From assembly GCF_964246085.1 (NCBI RefSeq), contig NZ_CAXTPD010000006.1: a stretch of DNA of 64,000 nucleotides; one strand, 5' to 3'. The notes below the pieces were generated by a model. That model did no database searches, had not been told where the DNA came from, and saw only the letters and a list, made by a program, of their open reading frames with translations. Source of the stretch: Brotaphodocola sp003480315 (GTDB lineage: Bacteria; Bacillota; Clostridia; Lachnospirales; Lachnospiraceae). A program made the translations under genes and the position numbers. Numbering within the stretch: position 1 is the first letter of the stretch; each line of letters opens with the position of its first letter. Shown here piece after piece: positions 53,947-62,271 of this stretch.

Positions 53947-54636
53947 ATGGAAAAACATGCATTTAATATTGCGATCGACGGCCCGGCCGGTGCCGGAAAG
54001 AGCACCATCGCAAAGCTGGTGGCAAAGAAACTTGATTTTATCTATGTGGATACCGGTGCCATGTACCGTGCCATCGCGCTGTATCTGCTGCGCATCGGTG
54101 TGGATACTGCCGATGAGGCGGCAGTCAGTGAGGCTGTAAAGAACGCGGACATCACCATCTGCTACCGGGACGGAGCACAGCAGGTCATCTTAAACGGTGA
54201 GGATGTATCCGGCCTGATCCGCACGGAGGAGGTGGGCAATACCGCTTCGGCTGTCAGTGTGTATCCGGCCGTGCGCGCCCATCTGTTAGAGCTGCAGAGA
54301 AGCCTTGCGGCCAGCCGCAACGTGATCATGGACGGCCGTGATATCGGCACCTGCATTCTTCCGGACGCAGAGGCCAAGATCTATTTAACGGCCAGCAGCC
54401 GGGTCCGTGCCATGCGCCGTTACAAAGAATTAACAGAAAAAGGTACCATGTGTAATCTGGAAGAAATTGAGCAAGATATCATTGAGAGAGACCACCGCGA
54501 CATGACCAGGGAGACTGCGCCGCTTAAGCAGGCGGAGGATGCAGTGCTTTTGGACAGCTCTGAGATGACCCTGGACCAGGTGGTACAGGCCATCATCGAT
54601 ACCGCAAAAGCCCGCGGCCTGAAGGAGGAAGCCTGA
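53947..54636 (+). CDS. cmk: Cytidylate kinase
   Basis: Cmk phosphorylates CMP and dCMP. The 229-residue protein has the P-loop IDGPAGAGKSTIAKLVAKKL, followed by DTGAMYRAIALYL, GRDIGTCILPDAEAKIYLTA and the lid region RAMRRYKELTEKG. The order cmk-ispH-rpsA is conserved in Clostridia. GGAGACG precedes the ATG. The final base of its stop codon is the first base of the ispH ATG. Confidence 0.95.
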   Translation: MEKHAFNIAIDGPAGAGKSTIAKLVAKKLDFIYVDTGAMYRAIALYLLRIGVDTADEAAVSEAVKNADITICYRDGAQQVILNGEDVSGLIRTEEVGNTASAVSVYPAVRAHLLELQRSLAASRNVIMDGRDIGTCILPDAEAKIYLTASSRVRAMRRYKELTEKGTMCNLEEIEQDIIERDHRDMTRETAPLKQAEDAVLLDSSEMTLDQVVQAIIDTAKARGLKEEA

Positions 54637-55487
54637 TGGAGGTTATCGTTGCGAAGACAGCCGGGTTCTGCTTCGGCGTGAAGCGTGCGGTAGAGCAGGT
54701 CTATGAGCAGATCGAAAAGGCAAAAAAGCCGGTCTACACCTACGGTCCCATTATTCACAACGAGTTTGTAGTAAAGGATCTCGAGGAGAAGGGCGTGCGG
54801 GTGCTGAACACCGAGGAAGAGCTTGCCGCCCTGAAGGACGGAATTGTCATCATCCGCTCCCATGGCGTCGGGAAGCATATTTATGAGCTGCTTGAGGCAC
54901 ACCATATCACGGTGGTGGACGCAACCTGTCCGTTTGTGAAAAAGATCCACCGGATCGTGGAGCAGCAGACGGCAGAAGGACGCCGTGTTATCATCATCGG
55001 AAGTCCTGAGCATCCAGAGGTGCAGGGCATCCGCGGATGGGGCAGTGACACCACTCTGGTGGTGGAAAAGCCGGAGCAGATCGAGAATCTTCCGGTGGGG
55101 ATCGGAGAAAAGCTGTGTGTCGTATCACAAACGACATTTAATTACAAGAAATTTCAAGATTTAGTTGAAAAATTCGAGAAAAAGGGTTATGATATACTTG
55201 TTTTAAATACGATTTGCAATGCAACACAGGAAAGACAAGTGGAAGCTAGACGTATTGCTTCTGAAGTGGATGCTATGATTGTCATAGGCGGCAGGCATAG
55301 TTCCAACACACAGAAACTCTACGAGATATGCCAAAAGGAATGTAAGAATACTTACTTTATCCAGTCACTCGGCGATTTCAACCCTGAATGTGTGAATTCT
55401 GTGCGCAGCGTAGGTATTACAGCGGGGGCATCCACCCCGAATCAAATTATTGAGGAGGTTCATACTAATGTCAGAATTAAGTTTTGA
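54636..55487 (+). CDS. ispH: 4-hydroxy-3-methylbut-2-enyl diphosphate reductase
   Basis: This iron-sulfur enzyme ends the MEP isoprenoid pathway. Its 283 residues contain the three cluster cysteines (AGFCFGVKRAV, DATCPFVKKIH, NTICNATQERQVEA) and GSPEHPEVQGIRGW, with the C-terminal ITAGASTPNQII. The last 20 bases overlap the rpsA start in another frame. The first half has the GC-rich codon use of its neighbours, but from about 55120 to 55450 the sequence turns clearly AT-rich (GTATCACAAACGACATTTAA), then reverts within rpsA. That looks like mosaic recombination or a local bias. Confidence 0.95.
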   Translation: MEVIVAKTAGFCFGVKRAVEQVYEQIEKAKKPVYTYGPIIHNEFVVKDLEEKGVRVLNTEEELAALKDGIVIIRSHGVGKHIYELLEAHHITVVDATCPFVKKIHRIVEQQTAEGRRVIIIGSPEHPEVQGIRGWGSDTTLVVEKPEQIENLPVGIGEKLCVVSQTTFNYKKFQDLVEKFEKKGYDILVLNTICNATQERQVEARRIASEVDAMIVIGGRHSSNTQKLYEICQKECKNTYFIQSLGDFNPECVNSVRSVGITAGASTPNQIIEEVHTNVRIKF

Positions 55488-56550
55488 ACAAATGTTGGAG
55501 GAATCATTAAAGACAATACGTACGGGAGAGATCGTCACTGGTAAAGTCATTGATGTGAAAGAGGACGAGATCGTCCTGAACATCGGATACAAGTCTGATG
55601 GTATCATCCCGAGAAGTGAGTACACCAACGAAGCAAACGTAGATCTCAGAACCCAGGTTCAGGTTGGCGACGAGATGGAAGCAAAAGTTGTTAAGGTAAA
55701 CGACGGCGAGGGTCAGGTTGCACTGTCTTACAAGAGACTGGCTGCAGACAAGGGCAACAAGAGACTGGAAGAGGCTTTCGAAAACCACGAGGTTCTTACC
55801 GCAAAGGTTGCACAGGTACTGGACGGCGGCTTAAGCGTTGTTGTTGATGAGGCAAGAGTCTTCATCCCGGCAAGCCTGGTATCTGACACTTATGAGAAGG
55901 ATTTAACCAAATACGCAGGTCAGGATATCGATTTTGTTATCACTGAGTTCAACCCGAAGAGAAGAAGAGTCATCGGCGACAGAAAGCAGCTTATGGTTGC
56001 TAAGAAGGCTGAGCTTCAGAAAGAGCTCTTCGAGCGCATCCATGCAGGTGACACCGTAGAGGGTACTGTTAAGAACGTTACCGATTTCGGTGCATTCGTA
56101 GACCTGGGCGGCGCTGACGGCCTGCTTCATATTTCCGAGATGTCCTGGGGCCGTGTTGAGAATCCGAAGAAGGTATTCAAGACCGGTGATCATGTAAAGG
56201 CTCTCATCAAAGATATCAACGGCGAGAAGATCGCTCTGAGCTTAAAGTTCCCGGAGCAGAATCCGTGGGCTGACGCAGCTGAGAAGTACGCTGTAGGCAA
56301 CGTAGTAACCGGTCGTGTTGCTCGTATGACTGACTTTGGCGCATTCGTTGAGTTAGAGCCGGGCGTAGACGCTCTGCTTCACGTATCCCAGATCTCCAGA
56401 GATCACGTTGACAAACCGGCAGATGCTCTGACCATCGGTCAGGAGATCGAGGCTAAGGTTGTTGATTTCAACGGCGAAGACAGAAAGATCAGCTTAAGCA
56501 TGAAAGCTCTGCAGGCTCCGGCTGAGCAGAACGAGGCAGACGCTGAGTAA
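55468..56550 (+). CDS. rpsA: 30S ribosomal protein S1-like protein (four S1 domains)
   Basis: This 360-residue protein starts at ATG 55468 with GAGGAGG eight bases upstream (MSELSFEQMLEESLKTIRTG); an in-frame start at 55450 is less likely. Four S1 RNA-binding units can be seen: GEIVTGKVIDVKEDEIVLNI, AKVAQVLDGGLSVVVDEARV, GDTVEGTVKNVTDFGAFVDL and GNVVTGRVARMTDFGAFVEL. It binds mRNA at the ribosome. The overlap with ispH couples their translation; some Clostridia carry the two as a fusion protein. Confidence 0.93.
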   Translation: MSELSFEQMLEESLKTIRTGEIVTGKVIDVKEDEIVLNIGYKSDGIIPRSEYTNEANVDLRTQVQVGDEMEAKVVKVNDGEGQVALSYKRLAADKGNKRLEEAFENHEVLTAKVAQVLDGGLSVVVDEARVFIPASLVSDTYEKDLTKYAGQDIDFVITEFNPKRRRVIGDRKQLMVAKKAELQKELFERIHAGDTVEGTVKNVTDFGAFVDLGGADGLLHISEMSWGRVENPKKVFKTGDHVKALIKDINGEKIALSLKFPEQNPWADAAEKYAVGNVVTGRVARMTDFGAFVELEPGVDALLHVSQISRDHVDKPADALTIGQEIEAKVVDFNGEDRKISLSMKALQAPAEQNEADAE

Positions 56551-56570
56551 TCTGAATTAAATAAAATTTT

Positions 56571-56618
56571 AAAGCACTATGACGTGGAATGAAAAGTTCC
56601 GTGTCATGGTGCTTTTTT
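56571..56618 (+). terminator. Strong terminator of the cmk-ispH-rpsA transcript
   Basis: AAAGCACTATGACGTGGAA pairs with TTCCGTGTCATGGTGCTTT (one or two wobbles) and is followed by TTTTT. Confidence 0.88.
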
Positions 56619-56636
56619 AGTATACAGATAATGCGT

Positions 56637-56668
56637 AAAAAAGGTCTCAGGCATATATTCTGAGACCT
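56637..56668 (-). terminator. Terminator of the gntR-type regulator gene
   Basis: On the minus strand AGGTCTCAG, a 9-base loop and CTGAGACCT are followed by TTTTT. The stem is a perfect 9 bp and lies 24 bases past the regulator stop. Confidence 0.82.
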
Positions 56669-56691
56669 CTCCTTTTTGGAATTAAAAATGA

Positions 56692-57336
56692 TTAAAACAA
56701 AAAATCATAGTATTCTTCAAAAACATGTTTAACATTAGAGATATGCTCCTGAATGCATTTTGCTGCCTCATTGGCATCTCTCTTATTAATTGCGTTGTAT
56801 ATGGCGGTATGTTCTTCCAGAGATTGTTCAGAGCGACCTGGAATAAGAATTGTCTTGCTATTATATTTTCGCATCTGATTTTTAAGTTTCAGAGTAGTGT
56901 CTACAGCAGTCTGATTAGGGCATGATGAGTAAATAATTTTATGAAATTCCTGATTACATTTTGAGTAATTCAAAAGATCTCCATCTGTCTTAAATTTTAC
57001 CATTTTATCAAGAATTGTCTTTAATAATTTAATATTTTTTTCAGTGAAAGCTGGTACAGCTTTTCGAATGATAAATCCCTCCAGAACTTCTCTTAATTCC
57101 AAAAACTGAATTACTTCATCTTTTGAGTAACTTCGTACCTTGGCACCTTTATTTAAATCCATAGAAACATATGCGTCATTTTCGAGCATAAGAAGCGCTT
57201 TTTTAATTGTATTCCGGCTGACATTATATTCTTTAGCCAGCGCCGACTCGGGAAGACTTTGTGCCGGGGAATATTCTCCGGATTCGATTTTCTGTTTAAT
57301 CTTATCGTATACGATTGTGGTTTGTGTTATTGCCAT
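56692..57336 (-). CDS. GntR-family regulator, FadR subfamily (FCD domain)
   Basis: This 214-residue regulator has an N-terminal winged helix (residues ~8-70: YDKIKQKIESGEYSPAQSLP, SALAKEYNVSRNTIKKALLM) and a C-terminal helical FCD ligand-binding domain (ELREVLEGFIIRKAVPAF, CNQEFHKIIYSS, SLEEHTAIYNAINKRDANEA, IQEHI) with the Asp/His positions that usually bind a metal and an organic acid. It is divergent from the transport-catabolism operon, with 296 bases between them, and most likely represses that operon until the substrate is present. Two TTGT-N3-ACAA sites in the gap fit GntR-type half-sites. Confidence 0.9.
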   Translation of the reverse strand: MAITQTTIVYDKIKQKIESGEYSPAQSLPESALAKEYNVSRNTIKKALLMLENDAYVSMDLNKGAKVRSYSKDEVIQFLELREVLEGFIIRKAVPAFTEKNIKLLKTILDKMVKFKTDGDLLNYSKCNQEFHKIIYSSCPNQTAVDTTLKLKNQMRKYNSKTILIPGRSEQSLEEHTAIYNAINKRDANEAAKCIQEHISNVKHVFEEYYDFLF

Positions 57337-57350
57337 ATTGAACTTCCTTT

Positions 57351-57361
57351 TTGTTTAACAA
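57351..57361. promoter_or_regulatory. Candidate GntR operator 1 (TTGT-N3-ACAA)
   Basis: TTGTTTAACAA lies 15 bases upstream of the regulator start, as expected for autoregulation. The same pattern recurs at 57581. Confidence 0.5.
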
Positions 57362-57493
57362 TTATATTTAACATTTATTTGATTATAAATGAGATTTCAC
57401 CAAAAAGCAATTGTAAATAAACGTATTGAAATTAAAAATACAGACTAGAATGTTTTTGCATTTAGACAATATGTATAAATCAGAAACCTATTA

Positions 57494-57510
57494 TTTGTGA
57501 TAATCACAAA
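57494..57510. promoter_or_regulatory. 17-base perfect palindrome in the divergent promoter region
   Basis: TTTGTGATAATCACAAA is a perfect odd palindrome (8+1+8). Its TGTGA/TCACA core resembles a Crp/Fnr-type site as much as a GntR site. It lies 26 bases upstream of the -35 of the operon promoter, so an activator site is plausible. Confidence 0.55.
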
Positions 57511-57535
57511 AAACTATTTCTCGTTAAAATTATAA

Positions 57536-57564
57536 TTGACAAATTCAAGTTAAATAAGTAAAAT
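57536..57564 (+). promoter_or_regulatory. Promoter of the TRAP-catabolism operon
   Basis: TTGACA (57536-57541) and TAAAAT (57559-57564) are 17 bases apart, about 70 bases before the first ATG. Confidence 0.78.
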
Positions 57565-57580
57565 ACAAATGTAAACAAAA

Positions 57581-57591
57581 TTGTAGAACAA
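57581..57591. promoter_or_regulatory. Candidate GntR operator 2 (TTGT-N3-ACAA)
   Basis: TTGTAGAACAA lies 17 bases downstream of the -10, just after the expected transcription start, a position suited to repression. Confidence 0.55.
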
Positions 57592-57632
57592 TAAAGAGCA
57601 ACAATAGTGTTCTAGTATATGGAGGAATTGAG

Positions 57633-58532
57633 ATGGCTAATGTAAAAGAACTTATCAAAGGCGGGTATGATCTTCATGTGCATTCAGCACCAGACTGTTT
57701 ACCTAGAAAGATGGACGATGTGGATATGGGAAAACGTATCACGGATTCCCCGCTTGCTGGTTATGCAATTAAAAACCATTGGACTTCAACAGCCGGGAGG
57801 GCTCAGATTATTAATAAAATGTTCCCGGATTGTGATGCGATTGGAACGATTACATTGAACAGTGCTGTTGGCGGATTAAATCCAACTGCAGTTGAAATGG
57901 CAGCTCGTGGTGGTGTAAAGCTGGTATGGTTCCCGACTTGTGATAATGAACATGAGGTTGCGTACCAGTTCGATGGAAATCCTAATAAAAAAAGAGCATT
58001 TTGGGCGAGCATTATTTTGGAAATGAAAGAAGAAGGAATTGAAACGCCGACAATCAATTGTCTGGATGAAAATGGAGAATTAAAGAAGGAAGTTCTTGAT
58101 ATTCTTGACATCATGGCACGGTACAATATGATTCTTGCAACTGGTCATATTGCTCATGAAGAAGCGTATAAGCTGGTGCCGGAAGCTGCAAAGAGAGGTG
58201 TTAAAAATATCATAATCACACATGTCAGCTTCCCGACTACTTACTATTCCATTGAAGACCAGAAACGATTCATTTCTTATGGAGCAAAATGTGAGCATTG
58301 CTATACAACCTGGAAAACCGGTAAGGCAGCCTTCGAGACCATTGTTGATATGATCAAAGCAGTGGGTGCTGAGAATTGTGTTGCCGGAACAGATTTAGGC
58401 AATACAAAGCTGTGTTATCCGGATGAGGGAATGGAAGAGTTTGCTGAAAAACTTCTGGAAGCAGGTTTTTCTGAGGATGATATCAGAGTTATGTTTGTAA
58501 CCAATCCCAAAAAATTACTTGGAAAAAATTAA
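57633..58532 (+). CDS. Amidohydrolase-like metal-dependent hydrolase (DUF6282-like)
   Basis: This 299-residue protein starts with YDLHVHSAPDCLPRKMDD, the H-x-H metal motif of amidohydrolases, and has later metal or catalytic candidates in TGHIAHEEAYK, ITHVSFPTTYY and AGTDLGNTKLCYPDEGMEEF. I associate it with the DUF6282 family. In the protocatechuate 4,5-cleavage and related pathways, the amidohydrolase LigI opens the lactone of 2-pyrone-4,6-dicarboxylate just before the oxalomesaconate hydratase step. The next gene here encodes a GalB-like hydratase, so an analogous lactonase role is attractive but unproven. GGAGG precedes the ATG. Confidence 0.78.
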   Translation: MANVKELIKGGYDLHVHSAPDCLPRKMDDVDMGKRITDSPLAGYAIKNHWTSTAGRAQIINKMFPDCDAIGTITLNSAVGGLNPTAVEMAARGGVKLVWFPTCDNEHEVAYQFDGNPNKKRAFWASIILEMKEEGIETPTINCLDENGELKKEVLDILDIMARYNMILATGHIAHEEAYKLVPEAAKRGVKNIIITHVSFPTTYYSIEDQKRFISYGAKCEHCYTTWKTGKAAFETIVDMIKAVGAENCVAGTDLGNTKLCYPDEGMEEFAEKLLEAGFSEDDIRVMFVTNPKKLLGKN

Positions 58533-58567
58533 TCTAAATATAACAGAATCTGAAGGAGGATTTGAAA

Positions 58568-59308
58568 ATGATTAAGGGTAAGAAAGTTCTTGTAGTAAGT
58601 GCGCACGCAGCTGATTATGTTTGGCGTTCCGGCGGTACCATCGCAAAATATATCAAACATGGCGCAGAAGTTCATGTTGTGGTATTAAGCTTTGGCATTC
58701 GTGGCGAAAGTGCTGCTCAGTGGAAAAAAGAGGGGGCAACTTATGAGTCTGTGAAGGAAAACCGACTGGAGGAGACAACAAAGGCTGCGGAAATTCTTGG
58801 CATTAAAAATATTGAATTCTGGGATCTGCCGGATTATCCGATGACACCGTATCTCACAGAGAAAATCAGAGAGCGGATGATTATCAAAATTCGCAGTGTC
58901 AGACCGGATATCATTATCACTCACGACAGAAATGGTAAGGATATTCTGAATCCGGATCATAATGCGGTAGCAGAATTTGTATTTGAGTGCTCTATTCAGT
59001 CTAATTCCCGTGGAGTGATTACCGAGGGACTTCCGACAACCAAGCAGATGAGATTATTCGGATTTGAACCACACCAGACAGAGCTTTCTCAGTTTGTTCC
59101 GGGGGAGTTGGTTGATATTACAGAAGTATATGATCAGAAGGTGCAGGCAATGCAGTGTTTCCAGGCACAGAGTCATTTGATTCAGTATTATACTGAGCGC
59201 GCAAATCTTCGCGGAAATCACTTAAGAAGAATTTCTGGAAATCAGGATTATAAATATGGCGAGAGCTTTTCTAGCTTTTTCCCGGTGGCAGGTGATGAAC
59301 TCGTTTAA
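58568..59308 (+). CDS. PIG-L family protein, GalB-like 4-oxalomesaconate hydratase
   Basis: This 246-residue protein belongs to the PIG-L/LmbE zinc fold. The usual AHPDD motif is replaced by SAHAADYVWRSGG, the variant I know from Pseudomonas GalB, which hydrates 4-oxalomesaconate to 4-carboxy-4-hydroxy-2-oxoadipate. Further matches to GalB are VLSFGIRGES, NPDHNAVAEF, FGFEPHQTEL, LVDITEVYDQKVQAM, QAQSHLIQYYTERANLRG. The ATG 58568 follows GAAGGAGGA; a TTG at 58562 is rejected. The CHA-aldolase-like gene at the operon's end would use its product, which supports the assignment. Simple deacetylase annotation would probably be misleading. Confidence 0.82.
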   Translation: MIKGKKVLVVSAHAADYVWRSGGTIAKYIKHGAEVHVVVLSFGIRGESAAQWKKEGATYESVKENRLEETTKAAEILGIKNIEFWDLPDYPMTPYLTEKIRERMIIKIRSVRPDIIITHDRNGKDILNPDHNAVAEFVFECSIQSNSRGVITEGLPTTKQMRLFGFEPHQTELSQFVPGELVDITEVYDQKVQAMQCFQAQSHLIQYYTERANLRGNHLRRISGNQDYKYGESFSSFFPVAGDELV

Positions 59309-59347
59309 TATTAAGCAAAAAGCAAATAAAGCGCTTGGAGATGGAAT

Positions 59348-60364
59348 ATGAAAAAGAAAATTGTAGCAATAGTATATGGCATTATGATTGCGGCATTGGC
59401 AGTAGCCTTTTTCCAGAATCGCGAAGGTCATGTTGCCCATAAAATCAATAATGCGGATGGAACGTATTCAGGGTCTCTTACACTGGGGACAGCATCCTCA
59501 ACGGGAACTTTTTATTATGTAGGAGCAGCAATAGGAAATGCTGTTTCAAAAGTGGTTCCGATTAATGTGAATGTTCAGGCAACATCCGGTTCTAATGAAA
59601 ATATTTCGATGACGTTAAATCATGATATAGATCTTGGTATGGCAAATTGTGATTCTATTTACAGTGCTTATCACGGAACCATGTCATATAAAGATGCAGG
59701 ACCTCAGGAAGATCTTAGAGAGGTAGCTTCTTTATATCAGTCACAGCTTCATATTTTCACTACTGAAAGCAGTGGCATCACTGATATTTCTCAGTTAAAA
59801 GGGAAAAAGGTATGTATTGGTTCCCAGGGAACTTCCTATTTGTTTATCAATCAGAAAATTCTGAATGATTACGGAATTACAATAGATGATATTCATCCGT
59901 ACTATATGAACTATTCAGAATCTGCGGAGGCTCTGGCAAATGGAGATATTGATGCAGCTTTTCAAACCGGCGGATACCCAATTGCCGGAATTCAGCAATC
60001 TGCGGCAACAACAGAGTTTCGCATGCTTCCAATTTCAGAGAACGTAATTCAGGGAATTATTGATGAATTCCCATTTATCAATGAAACAACCATTCCGGCT
60101 GATGTTTACGAACACCAGAGCAATGAATCTGAAGTAAAAACGCTTGGATATTCAACGACTATTTTCTGTTCGAAAGATGCGGATGAAGATTTGATTTATA
60201 GTTTTGCAAAGGGTATGCTGGAGTCTTTAGATACATATCAGAATACGAACGATGCGACCCGTCAGATTACGCCAGAAACGATTGCTACACCACATATTCC
60301 AATCCACGAAGGTGCTTTACGTTATTATCGTGAGATTGGTGTTGCTAAGGAAGGAGGGGAATAG
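59348..60364 (+). CDS. TAXI-family TRAP transporter solute-binding protein
   Basis: This 338-residue extracytoplasmic receptor has an N-terminal hydrophobic segment (VAIVYGIMIAALAVAFF) serving as signal or anchor, without a lipobox. The TAXI pattern is clear: LTLGTASSTGTFYYVGAAIG, QATSGSNENISMTLNHDIDL, LKGKKVCIGSQGTSYLF and DAAFQTGGYPIAGIQQ. TAXI receptors carry dicarboxylates and similar acids to a fused permease, which follows three bases after the stop region. In this operon the ligand is probably a polycarboxylate handled by the hydratase and aldolase. Confidence 0.92.
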   Translation: MKKKIVAIVYGIMIAALAVAFFQNREGHVAHKINNADGTYSGSLTLGTASSTGTFYYVGAAIGNAVSKVVPINVNVQATSGSNENISMTLNHDIDLGMANCDSIYSAYHGTMSYKDAGPQEDLREVASLYQSQLHIFTTESSGITDISQLKGKKVCIGSQGTSYLFINQKILNDYGITIDDIHPYYMNYSESAEALANGDIDAAFQTGGYPIAGIQQSAATTEFRMLPISENVIQGIIDEFPFINETTIPADVYEHQSNESEVKTLGYSTTIFCSKDADEDLIYSFAKGMLESLDTYQNTNDATRQITPETIATPHIPIHEGALRYYREIGVAKEGGE

Positions 60365-60367
60365 AAA

Positions 60368-62269
60368 ATGGATTCAAACAGTTCTGCTGTAAAAAAAGGA
60401 TACAGCAACCTTACAAATAATTTGGCTTCTTTCGTTGCGGTAATACTTTGCGCGTTCCATTTATTAGCTGCTTCTCCGTTTTTAACATTAAACAATACTG
60501 AGCAGTCTGTATATCATGGGGCGCTAATCATCATTTTTTTCCTGCTAGTAAAATCTGGCAAGTCAAAAGTTGGAAACATAGTAAATGTTTGTCTTATCAT
60601 TTTGACAATAGTTTCGGCATATGAGGTAATTCTTCTTAGAAATTCCAATAGTGCGACAACAATGCTTTATACAGATTTTCAAAAGATTGTTTCGGTTTTA
60701 TTTGTTTGTGCAGCGATATATATTTCTTATCGTGCATTAGGAAGTATTTTGCCAGGATTGTGTCTCCTGTTTTTGATATACACGTTTTATGGTTCCTACC
60801 TCCCGGGCGCGTTTGAAACAGCTCGCGTGTCCGTATACAGAATGGCAACCTATCTTATGGTTTCCAGCGAAGGACTTTTTGGAAGCGCTCTGAATGTGGC
60901 AGCAATTTACATCTTTTTATTCGTGCTGTTTGGTTCAGTTTTGAGTTTTATAGGCGCTGGAGAATTTTTTGTAGATATTGCATCTGCTGCATTTGGAAAT
61001 ATTGTAGGTGGTCCGGCACAGGCAGCAGTATATTCCAGTATGCTGCTTGGTATGGTCAATGGTTCAGGTGCAGCAACGGTTGTAACAGCCGGTACATTTA
61101 CGATCCCTTTAATGAAAAAAACAGGATTCGATAAAGACACAGCTGGTGGAATTGTGGCAACCGCTGCGTCAGGTGGACAGATCATGCCGCCAGTTATGGG
61201 AGCGGTTGCATTCTTGATGGCAGATGCTACCTCGATTCCTTATGGAACAATCTGTCTGGCAGCTCTGATTCCTGCAGTATTATATTATCTGACTACTTCA
61301 ACTGGAATTATATCATATGCACACAGACACAATATTCCTGTTATCGAGAGAGGCACGGATGATCCAACCGCAATGCAGATTTTGAAAAAAGGCTGGTATT
61401 TCTTTACTCCGATTGTTTTACTGATTGCTTTGATGGTAATGGGAATCAGTACGGCAAGAGCAGCACTCTATACCATTATTCTGTGTGTTGCAATAGGTCT
61501 TATTACTGATTATAAACGGTTTACTTTAAAAAATATTATTGCATTATGCAGGGATGCGGCAAACTCTATGATGAGTGTATCCATTGCGTGTATGGTAGTA
61601 GGAATTGTTGTTGGAGCAATTAATATTACAGGACTTGGACTTAAGATTTCCACCATTATTACGATGGTGGCAGGTGGCAATATTCTTGTTATGGGATTGC
61701 TTACTGCAGTGGTTTGCATTATTCTTGGTATGGGTCTCCCAACTTCTGCATGCTATATTATTTTATCAGTTCTGGTGGCACCGGCTATGGTGGAATTAGG
61801 AGTTTCCATTGCTTCCGCACATTTATTCGTCCTTTATTTTGGCGTAATTGCAGCAATAACCCCACCGGTTGCTTTAGCAGTATTTGCAGCAATTGGCATT
61901 TCTGGCGGTGATATGTGGAAGACAGGTCTGCAGGCCGTAAAATTCGCAATTGCCGGATTTACAATTCCATTTGTGCTACTTTATAATAATAATCTGGTTA
62001 TGTATCATGCAGCAACAAACACCTTTGGATTTGATGGAAGCGTTGTTCTGGCGTTTGTATTGACAGCACTTGGATGTTGTCTCCTTTCATTTGTTGTGTT
62101 TGGCTGGGCATTTAGAAATTTAAGAATTCCAGAACGTATCGTATTGTTTGTATCTTGTGTGCTTCTCATGTGCAATCATATTCTTGTGGCTGGTATGATT
62201 GGATTTGCGCTAGCAATTGTATTATTTGTATATTTTAAAATGACATCAAATAAATCGGGAGGAAACTGA
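60368..62269 (+). CDS. TRAP transporter fused permease (DctQM type)
   Basis: This 633-residue membrane protein has many helices. The N-terminal DctQ-like helices (~15-130) are fused to the DctM-like domain, which shows GMVNGSGAATVVTAGTFTIP, FDKDTAGGIVATAASGGQIM and PPVMGAVAFLMADAT, the signature of TAXI permeases, and GLPTSACYIILSVLVAPAMV. It would drive sodium- or proton-coupled uptake with the receptor encoded just upstream. Length and order (receptor, fused permease) are standard. Confidence 0.93.
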   Translation: MDSNSSAVKKGYSNLTNNLASFVAVILCAFHLLAASPFLTLNNTEQSVYHGALIIIFFLLVKSGKSKVGNIVNVCLIILTIVSAYEVILLRNSNSATTMLYTDFQKIVSVLFVCAAIYISYRALGSILPGLCLLFLIYTFYGSYLPGAFETARVSVYRMATYLMVSSEGLFGSALNVAAIYIFLFVLFGSVLSFIGAGEFFVDIASAAFGNIVGGPAQAAVYSSMLLGMVNGSGAATVVTAGTFTIPLMKKTGFDKDTAGGIVATAASGGQIMPPVMGAVAFLMADATSIPYGTICLAALIPAVLYYLTTSTGIISYAHRHNIPVIERGTDDPTAMQILKKGWYFFTPIVLLIALMVMGISTARAALYTIILCVAIGLITDYKRFTLKNIIALCRDAANSMMSVSIACMVVGIVVGAINITGLGLKISTIITMVAGGNILVMGLLTAVVCIILGMGLPTSACYIILSVLVAPAMVELGVSIASAHLFVLYFGVIAAITPPVALAVFAAIGISGGDMWKTGLQAVKFAIAGFTIPFVLLYNNNLVMYHAATNTFGFDGSVVLAFVLTALGCCLLSFVVFGWAFRNLRIPERIVLFVSCVLLMCNHILVAGMIGFALAIVLFVYFKMTSNKSGGN

Positions 62270-62271
62270 AA

